Positions 57,100 to 64,000 of a stretch of DNA of 64,000 nt are shown here, piece by piece (positions within the stretch are counted from its first letter, which is position 1; every line of letters starts with the position of its first letter). The stretch comes from Miscanthus floridulus (taxonomy: Eukaryota; Streptophyta; Magnoliopsida; Poales; Poaceae): positions 18,764,502-18,828,501 of the forward strand of contig NC_089591.1 of the NCBI RefSeq assembly GCF_019320115.1. Reading direction: 5' to 3'. Position numbers and translations under genes: made by a program. The notes under the pieces were generated by a model. The model worked only from the letters and a program-made list of their open reading frames with translations, searched no databases and was not told the origin of the DNA.

Positions 57100-57365
57100 G
57101 ATTTTTTTTTCAGATGAGAGTATCATCTGATACTTTTTCAGACTAGAGTATCACTAGATAATTTTTTTCATATCGCGGTACAACTGATATTTTTCCAGAT
57201 TTGATTTGAGTATGACTTGATAATTTTTTTTTTCATGTCATGGTATCAGTTGATACTTTTTTCACATTATAGTAGCAGCAGTAGATACTTCTTTCACATC
57301 TTATCATCCTGAATCCATGGCAATATTTTTTTTCAAATGAGAGTATCATGTGATACTTTACTATT
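57100..57365. repeat. Array of short degenerate palindromes (GTATCA-TGATAC)
   Basis: Six to seven irregularly spaced units centre on palindromes such as GAGTATCATCTGATACTT (57117), AGAGTATCACTAGATAAT, GGTATCAGTTGATACTTT (57240) and GAGTATCATGTGATACTT (57340). They are separated by runs of T with TTTTCAGA or TTTCACAT. It is not coding, and it lies about 1 kb upstream of the first clear MBD exon. Confidence 0.75.
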
Positions 57366-57660
57366 ACTGCTATATTTGCTCTACTCATGTATATACACAT
57401 ATTCCACTCGTCAGTATACAGATATACTACTGGCCTTCTAAGTGTGTACACACATATACTCCTACTTTACAAGAGTGTACGTACTGTATACCTGTCTAGA
57501 GTATGCAGGTATATACTCACACCGTCCTCATCCAATTGAGAGTTTGAGACGGCACGTATATGCATCAGGCCAAGAATACCGCTAGGCGTTTAACTGATTA
57601 GTGTCTATTGGATCTCATTGAGCGTGACTTAACTCAATACTTAATGTTTAGCTCTTTGAG
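57366..57660. other. Intergenic DNA with TATAC/GTATA motifs
   Basis: Many GTATATAC, GTACAC and GTATAC phrases, continuing in a looser form the palindromic character of the neighbouring array. No gene was recognised. Confidence 0.4.
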
Positions 57661-57669
57661 TAAAGATTA

Positions 57670-57819
57670 TTTGTAAACAGAGGCCAGAAGTGGGTTCAAC
57701 GGATGCCATCGCCAATCCACCAGATTCGAGACAGGAGGCGGGGCGACGGGTTTTTCACTGCTTCTGCCGCAGCGAAGTGCTCTGAAGTCTGAAGGGAGCG
57801 AGAACATCAAGAACGGGGG

Positions 57820-57861
<42 letters not shown>

Positions 57862-58320
57862 CGTTGCGCACCCTGAGAGGTCGGAGGTCGGAGGGGAGCT
57901 GGAGGCCGACTCGGACGGCGCTCCGTCGGCCGGGAGCGCACCGCTGCCGCTCCTCCGCGCTGAGAGGCGAGTCGCTACCATAGGACGCGCGGCGCCCGCC
58001 GGGGATGACATGCACGGGAGGGTGCGGCCTCGCCGGCCGGTGGCGGAAGGATTGGCCTCGAGCCCGCGGCCTTACTGCAGTTGGACGAAGCGCCGAGGAC
58101 GAGGAGAGTGAAGAGTCAAGAGAGTGCGCCGTGGACCCGTGTACGAAGGGCGGTGACGGGAACCGGAAAGGGAGATCCAATCCACCGTCCAACATACTTC
58201 GGCCTCGGCCGGAGCGCACCTGTGAGCGAGCCGTGGACTGATCGGTCAGATCGTTCCTGGGAGCGGGCATCAGGGCATGTTTAGCATGGGACGGCCAAAG
58301 CGTGATGGGCCATGCCATTC
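57670..58320 (-). promoter_or_regulatory. GC-rich block, candidate promoter/first-exon region of the MBD gene
   Basis: Sharp rise in GC and CpG compared with both flanks, and it lies upstream (in gene direction) of the MBD exons. Minus-strand ATGs at 58011 (MSSPAGAARPMVATR) and near 57706 (CGGCGATGGCATCC) are possible starts. Neither gives a recognisable domain and no first-intron splice can be fixed, so this is only positional evidence. Confidence 0.35.
57814..57861. repeat. Uninterrupted run of 48 G
   Basis: A homopolymer of 48 G on the plus strand, preceded by GGGGGC. Frames of polyproline over it on the minus strand are artefacts. The length may be unreliable in the assembly. Confidence 0.9.
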
Positions 58321-59689
58321 GATAGAGGGTGTGTGTTTAGGATATCGACTTCGTGAGTCACTATCGACGTTTAATTAGGTCAGCTTATCGGCAAATCGCT
58401 CTAAGGTATGGTTTAGCTAACTTTTTGGTCAGCGTCTACCATATGGTCACACACGAACTTGCATCCAGTCCAGTGATGAGCATGTTACACAAGATACGTT
58501 ATAGGAGGAGTTTCATCGAAAGCGTGATACGCAAGACACATCGATGTGGTCTATTAAAACATAAAATCTCACACGTCCGAGAGGGACCCCATCAGGACAT
58601 ACGACGGCTATGGTTGCCCTAGCTGGCTTGACTGCACTAGGCCTTCGTCGTCGTCGATCCACCAGCCATGCAACAGCAATGAAAAACGAGAAGTTGAAGA
58701 GAAAAGAGGGCAAAAAGATGTAGTAGATTGATTTTGTATCGATTATGTGTGTTTATCACCTCAATCGGTCGTGCCCCTTATATTTATAAGGAGGGTTTAT
58801 CCCATAAAGGGTCGAAAACCTCTACAAAACGCATCAAAACATGGTTTAGATCTAATCTGGGCCTATCAAAACCGGCCCGGCCAGTTTATGTAGGTCCATT
58901 TGGACTCCAAATAATGCAATCCATATATTTTTTTATTAGCTCAACGAGAGAAATGCAAGGTGCAATCCATTCTTCCATTTGAGGCCAACAAAACCTAGTA
59001 CAAAGGGACAAGAAAGATACGACAGTTTGGGATGGATGACAAACCGCCGACTATGCCATTTAAAATGGAAAGGATATTTCTGTCTTTGTACGTGTCTCGA
59101 CGTGAAAATAGACTAGGCACCGCGTTGTTATGACACAGTGTTGCATGTTTTTGTAGGCAGCATATCATAAGGTGGAGGCGTAACCTAGCTCTAGATTAGT
59201 TTCCCCGTCACTGGTTCCCAACGTATGGTATGGTGTTGCCTTCCTAACAAGCCAGCGTATGATTGGGGGTGCCGTAGCCTAGCTCTCGATTAATGCCTCT
59301 GTCACTGGTGGTCTCCCAGGAATACTCGTCTTTCATTAGACACTACGTACTCAAGAGAGGACACTAAACTACGTAGTTCCGTCGAGCACACCCCAAGGGA
59401 CAACTCAAAAATCCACATTTTTTTCATCAGGATCATAAATGAGAGAATAAAGCTTACAACATTCTTAAGTCATTTCTCGCATCACTTTATTACGGTATCA
59501 GAATATTACCTCAATTTATTATAATAGCGGAATATAACAATGTTATCAGAGTTATAGAGGAATCATGATTAATTTAATGATATGTTGGAGCATTAATATA
59601 GTGAACATTTTTATACAAGAGATGCTAGCAGATTTTACATCTTTTCTTATAAAAACCTTTAGTAAGGGTTATAAATAAACACTACGGTC
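58321..59689. other. Intergenic DNA
   Basis: No gene was recognised. An imperfect duplication with about 94-bp period lies near 59180 and 59274 (GTAACCTAGCTCTAGATTAG and GTAGCCTAGCTCTCGATTAA). The segment 58640-58700 is minus-coding-like only by composition. Confidence 0.4.
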
Positions 59690-61705
59690 GTAGCGTGAAA
59701 GGAATCATCTCTGAGCCCACCAAGAGGTTTTCACACACACGAGTTAGCTCTAAGTATTCTTCAATCACCTGCAACAGGTGAAATAAAACCCTGGGTACTC
59801 GATTGTACTCAACAAGACTTACCCGACAGGAGGAAAATAAAAGACCCCAAGGATATGCAAGGCTATCTGGCTTGTGGGTTATTGCATCTGCGGAAGCATT
59901 GCTAAACGTGCATCCTTATATTCAATTTTATTAGCTGCTATCGTTAGTTCATTAACTAACTATTCTATGTAAGCACCTATGCTACTTTCAAGCAATTGGT
60001 AAGCAATCAGAACCATTTTACCATCTTCATATTCTAGTTCTTACTACGTGTTTACACAAAAATTTAGGAGAAGAATGCGGGAACTCGCAGGCTTTCAAGT
60101 CTGTGCCAATCAAGGAATCGGTTGCATGAGAATCGATATCAGCCGGTTCGGGTGCGACACTAGAATCGACTCTCTTTAAATGACGTCAGCAGATAATGAT
60201 AATGAACCACGATTGGCGTTGGGAAGATACATATCGGACTCTATAAAAGAGAAAAGATTAGGGTCCAAGATATCTTAAGATAGGAATATTTTCTTCATAC
60301 CAAAGATTGTACCAAGTCGTACTTGAGTAGGATTCGTGTTTAGGCTCCGGGTATAAATAGTGAACCCCGGCTATTGCAAAGGACACACAATCAATCAAAT
60401 ATAAGTTATTTACTTTTTTCGGCTCCGACCACCCCTTAGGAATAGGAGTAGAGTAGATCTTAGCGAGTTCTTCAGCAAGTACGGCTACATCGATCCGATC
60501 GACCTCCACTGCTTGTCTATAAGTACCGTCATGGCTTATACCTCTGTTCATATGGCTGCATCGATCCGGTCGATCTCCACTGCGACTCTGGTATAAGTTA
60601 GTTATCGACCGTTGTCTAGTTCAAGTAAGGTTGCATCGATCCGGTCGACCTCCACTGCTCGAACTAGATTAAGGTCAAGTTATCGGCTCTATCTAAGGGT
60701 GGCGTTCCTTTGGATAGATTCATTAAGTTACCGATATTGCTTATTGCTTCCATTATTTATTTAATTACATCAATATCACTTCACCCGATTGGGATTGATC
60801 TAGATCGGCCTTATATCTTGTTTAACCCATCGTTTGTTAATCTAAATTGATCTAATCTATACTTTAAACGATGCGTTATGTTTTATCGGTTGTTTTATAT
60901 CAATCTTGATCGTGCATAGCGTGCGGTTAAGGCATGTCTGATCTTGAGTAGATCTATTGGCTAGCGAAAACCGTTCCATGGCCCGTTATCACGGCCTATG
61001 TGATTCTGCCTCACATCCCACTGTTAGCGCCGTGGAGTGGGGATCGTTATTTGGTAGATCTGTTCCTGAGACGGCATGACCTTAACTGCGCGCTATGCTT
61101 GAATTGGCTGTTTTAGTCAATATCGAGCGCTTTCACGAATAGTTCATATCACGAGATCGTTGAAGTTGGGATATGTTGAAAGATGTGTTAGCCCCATGAT
61201 CTTATTATTGTATTATGGCCTGCATGATTATACCTCATGCTCCACTGATATTAGTAATAAGTTAGGGTTGTCGAGTTTATTGTTGTTTCTATGACCTGCA
61301 TGATTCTGCCTCATGCCCCACTAGTCATAGCGATAGATGAGATCTAATATGTTCATTAGATTTATCTTTATTAAATGGTTGAATGATGATGAGCTGTTTC
61401 TTTTATATAAAAGGGGTTCCGTTACTTGCAGTCATTGGCTTAGCATAAATCAATCATTGTTGACATCCTTTTGCCATTGACCGATATTTGTCCAAATAAT
61501 GATATTCATTCTGAATGATAACCGATTCTTCTTACACAACCCCATGAGCTTTAACTGATTTATTCTTATGATTATGCTGAAATCAACTATTTAGTCGATC
61601 TTCTTTTATATCGGCTCTCAGAGACGCACATTCGGGACTGTCTGGCAACACCGACATGTTCCGCCCTAAATTACTGATAAACTTTCTCTCCTTGTCAATT
61701 ACAGG
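59690..61705 (+). repeat. 5' LTR region of a Tat-type gypsy element (borders approximate)
   Basis: Two TATA boxes (CTCTATAAAAGAG near 60240 and GGGTATAAATAGTGAACC near 60350) lie upstream of a transcribed-LTR-like region with three 25-bp repeats. A leader then runs to the gag start. The end near CTTGTCAATTACAGGGTCAA is where I place the LTR/leader border. The left border is a guess. No second LTR is in the window. Confidence 0.55.
60488..60658. repeat. Three spaced copies of a 25-bp motif in the LTR
   Basis: CATCGATCCGGTCGAYCTCC followed by ACTGC occurs at 60488-60512, 60559-60583 and 60634-60658, with spacings of 71 and 75 bp. It lies downstream of the TATA boxes, so it is likely transcribed. 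Confidence 0.85.
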
Positions 61706-64000
61706 GTCAAATTGACTGGCACATCTCGGGAGGAGTGCGTAGAATCGACCATCCCTACGCTGAAGCTAGGTGGATCTCCAGCTTCATCGAGTGGACCCTT
61801 CCGGCTTGCTCGTGTGCCCTCGGCACGGGATGAAATTTCATGCCGACACATGTTTCTGGCATGCCCAGTGGGACACCACAATCGTCATGGCAGTTCACAA
61901 CAACAACGACATCCTTATGGTACATTATGAAGATCTACCTGATGGAGATAAAGGTGTCATCAGCAAAGCTATAGAAGAATTTTAGAACAAGTGTTTGTTG
62001 TCCTACACCAAAACACGCGACAACACAATTGTTCAGAAATATCCACTACCAAGAGTTCTATTGCATGGGCAGACAAATATCATTGAAGCTGAAAACATGC
62101 GTTTCTTTATGGAAGTTGTAGACAAATCTGTTCGTGATGCCATATCAAGCCATAATGAAGCTTTCTTAGACACATTCCACAACGCTATGAAAGAAACGAT
62201 TCATGAGTTTCTAGTTGGTCAAGGTGGGCCGGTTTATTACAACATTCTAGAGCCATCAACCCAAGGGACTAATCAAGTCGGTACCAGCCGTCAGGAAGCA
62301 GCACCAACTAGCAATAATGATGTCTAGGCAGTTTAGGGTTTATCTGAACAAGCTCAAGGAACTACTACGAATCAGATACAGTATAATCCTAGATCATCAA
62401 TATAGCATGTGCAACAGCAGGTGGGGCAAGGTCAGAACCAGGTGATTAATTTTTGCACATTAGGCCACATACCATCATCGGCTCAAAAAATAGCACCATC
62501 AATTCAAATGATCCATAGGGATATAGATCCTCATATCTATAATCAGAGACTTCAAGCAGCAAGCCAGCAAAGGACCCAACAGATAGAGATTCCACAAGGG
62601 TATCATTATGGCACAAATTATAACACCCTTCACATGATTCTGAATCCAGGGTATCAAGGTACACGGGATTTCAATCCACAGATGGGTTAGCAGGTGCAGG
62701 GAAATCCAAATTCACATGCTGACGAGTTGTTGCTAAAGGTGACCGAGACGATGAAGAATCAGTTCGGTCTGAAACCAAAAGGGCTGACCTTCTCGTACAA
62801 ACACCCATATCTAGAATGGTATGATTTGATCGCTCTTCCCACAAATTATAGGCTCCTAGAGTTTACTAAGTTCACTGGCCAAGACAGTACAAGCATGATA
62901 GAACATGTCAGTCGGTATCTTACGCAATTGGGTGAGGCATCAGTTGAGGATGCTCATCGAGTCCGTTTCTTCTCTTTGTCCCTGTCAGGGCCAGCCTTCA
63001 CTTGGTTTTCATCATTGCTGGTCAACTCCATTACCAACTGGGGTGACCTCGAGAAGAAATTTCATACATATTTTTATACTGGGACTGGAGAAAAGAAGAT
63101 TACTGATCTGACAACTATAAGACAGAAGACTAATGAATTAGGCACTAAAATTCTTCAGAGATTCCGAGAAACTAGAAACTTATGCTTCTCCTTAAACTTG
63201 GCTGATGATCAACTAGCTGCTTTAGCCGTTTAAGGAATGCTGCCAATGTGGAAGGAAAAACTACTGGGACAAGAATTTGACAACTTGGGTCAATTGGCTC
63301 AACGAGTGGCAGCACTTAATAGCCAATTCTAGAGTATGCGCGGAGATACCTGATTTCAGAAAAGTACCACAGTGGCCGAAGCTTATAATCCATACTCAGT
63401 CGATGACGGCTATGAAGATGAAGAAGAAGAGGTTGCTGTGGTTGAATGGAATTAGGGCAAAAAGATGGTAATGGTGCCAAATCCTTAGGTAAGAGGAGTC
63501 GAGGAGAGCTATGACTTTGATGTCACAAAATCAGACAAGCTCTTCGATTTCTTGCTTGAGAAGAGACATATCAAGTTGCCCGATAATCATGTTAGGTTGC
63601 CCCCTGATCAGTTGATGAATAAGAAGTTCTGCAAGTTCCATAATGCTACTTCTCATTCCACTAATGAATGCAGATTTTTTCGGTAGCATATACAGAGGGC
63701 TATTCAGCAAGGAAGGCTCAAATTTGATATGCCTCAGAAAATGAAAGTTGATGATAATCCTTTCCCAGGAGATCAAAACATGGTTGACGCTAGGCTGATC
63801 AAAGGAAAGACTAAGGTCATAACATCAGCCAAATCAAGAGAAGCTAGAACAGTCGATCCCAAGATGCAAATATCGGCCGATGAATACAGAGAAATTAAGA
63901 GACGTCGCGATAAGCAAAAGAGCCGATATGAGCAGGGAGAAACGTCAAAAGATGGGGCGACAAAGCCGCAAGTTACTTCTCGGATCCTGTTGAATAAATG
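61705..64000 (+). pseudogene. Tat-type Ty3/gypsy gag (stops inside; runs off the window)
   Basis: From about 61890 the plus strand reads MAVHNNNDILMVHYEDLPDG, then after a TAG, YPLPRVLLHGQTNIIEAENM, and a Q-rich linker. The retrotransposon gag core (62694-63233) includes EFTKFTGQDSTSMIEHVSRY, GPAFTWFSSLL and NWGDLEKKFHTYFYTGTG. It ends with the divergent knuckle CKFHNATSHSTNECRFF (about 63630-63680) and RAIQQGRLKFDMP, features of Tat-lineage gag from memory. At least seven in-frame stops are present (for example near 61982, 62326, 62402, 62688, 63231 and 63684), so it is non-functional. Protease and pol would lie beyond the window. Confidence 0.82.

Noticed and set aside
57755..58318. 187-codon minus-strand protein with polyproline
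   Set aside because: The polyproline is the 48-G run and the rest shows no domain. High GC alone can give this frame.

Overview
This is a window of a plant nuclear genome, almost certainly a grass (Poaceae). I infer a panicoid grass such as a Sorghum, Miscanthus or Saccharum relative from the overall feel of the repeat families, and this is not proven. Host genes have spliced exons with normal GT-AG borders and a GC-rich 5' end typical of grass genes. Most of the DNA is transposable elements, many nested inside each other.

Layout. 1-2343: AT-rich intergenic DNA with MITEs, including a hAT MITE inserted into another palindromic MITE. 2344-7976 (+): a seven-exon DHHC-type protein S-acyltransferase, close to Arabidopsis PAT13/PAT14, apparently intact (312 aa). 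One intron uses a GC donor and one holds a 283-bp miniature LTR retrotransposon with a perfect target duplication. 8830-9924 (+): a single-exon wax-synthase-like MBOAT acyltransferase. 10788-41106: one large SIRE/Maximus-like Ty1/copia relative that has lost its pol and the first part of its 5' LTR. It has been invaded by (a) a non-autonomous LTR element carrying a 44-bp minisatellite (12393-15208), (b) an 8.1-kb CACTA transposon with decayed TNP2 and ULP1-like genes (16233-24357), itself hit by a solo LTR, (c) a solo LTR (25307-34358) interrupted by (d) a Ty3/gypsy element with CRM-like features (25344-33069), and (e) a Tourist/Harbinger MITE (35529-36179). Most of these borders are fixed by exact target-site duplications. 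41107-44040: old LTR remnants and a PIF/Harbinger element with a broken transposase.

44050-56157 (-) is best read as one gene encoding a protein with three methyl-CpG-binding domains (MBD). Seven consecutive exons (52923-56157) are clear and in frame. AT-hook-type coding sequence at 44.7-45.2 kb may be its 3' part. That part is separated by a TE-filled interval holding a copia integrase fragment, a degraded chromodomain-bearing gypsy element and a LINE 3' end, and it shows frameshifts. Three Stowaway MITEs lie in or beside the gene. Upstream (56.2-58.3 kb) are an odd array of short palindromes, an uninterrupted run of 48 G, and a GC-rich block that could hold the promoter and first exon. 59.7-64 kb: LTR and gag of a Tat-type Ty3/gypsy element that runs off the window end.

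I found no CRISPR array, operon, rRNA or tRNA gene, and no clearly new multi-gene system. The points most worth a second look are the triple-MBD gene, the GC-AG intron, the foldback element with a 16-bp duplication, the palindrome array, and the readable insertion order of the nested transposons.
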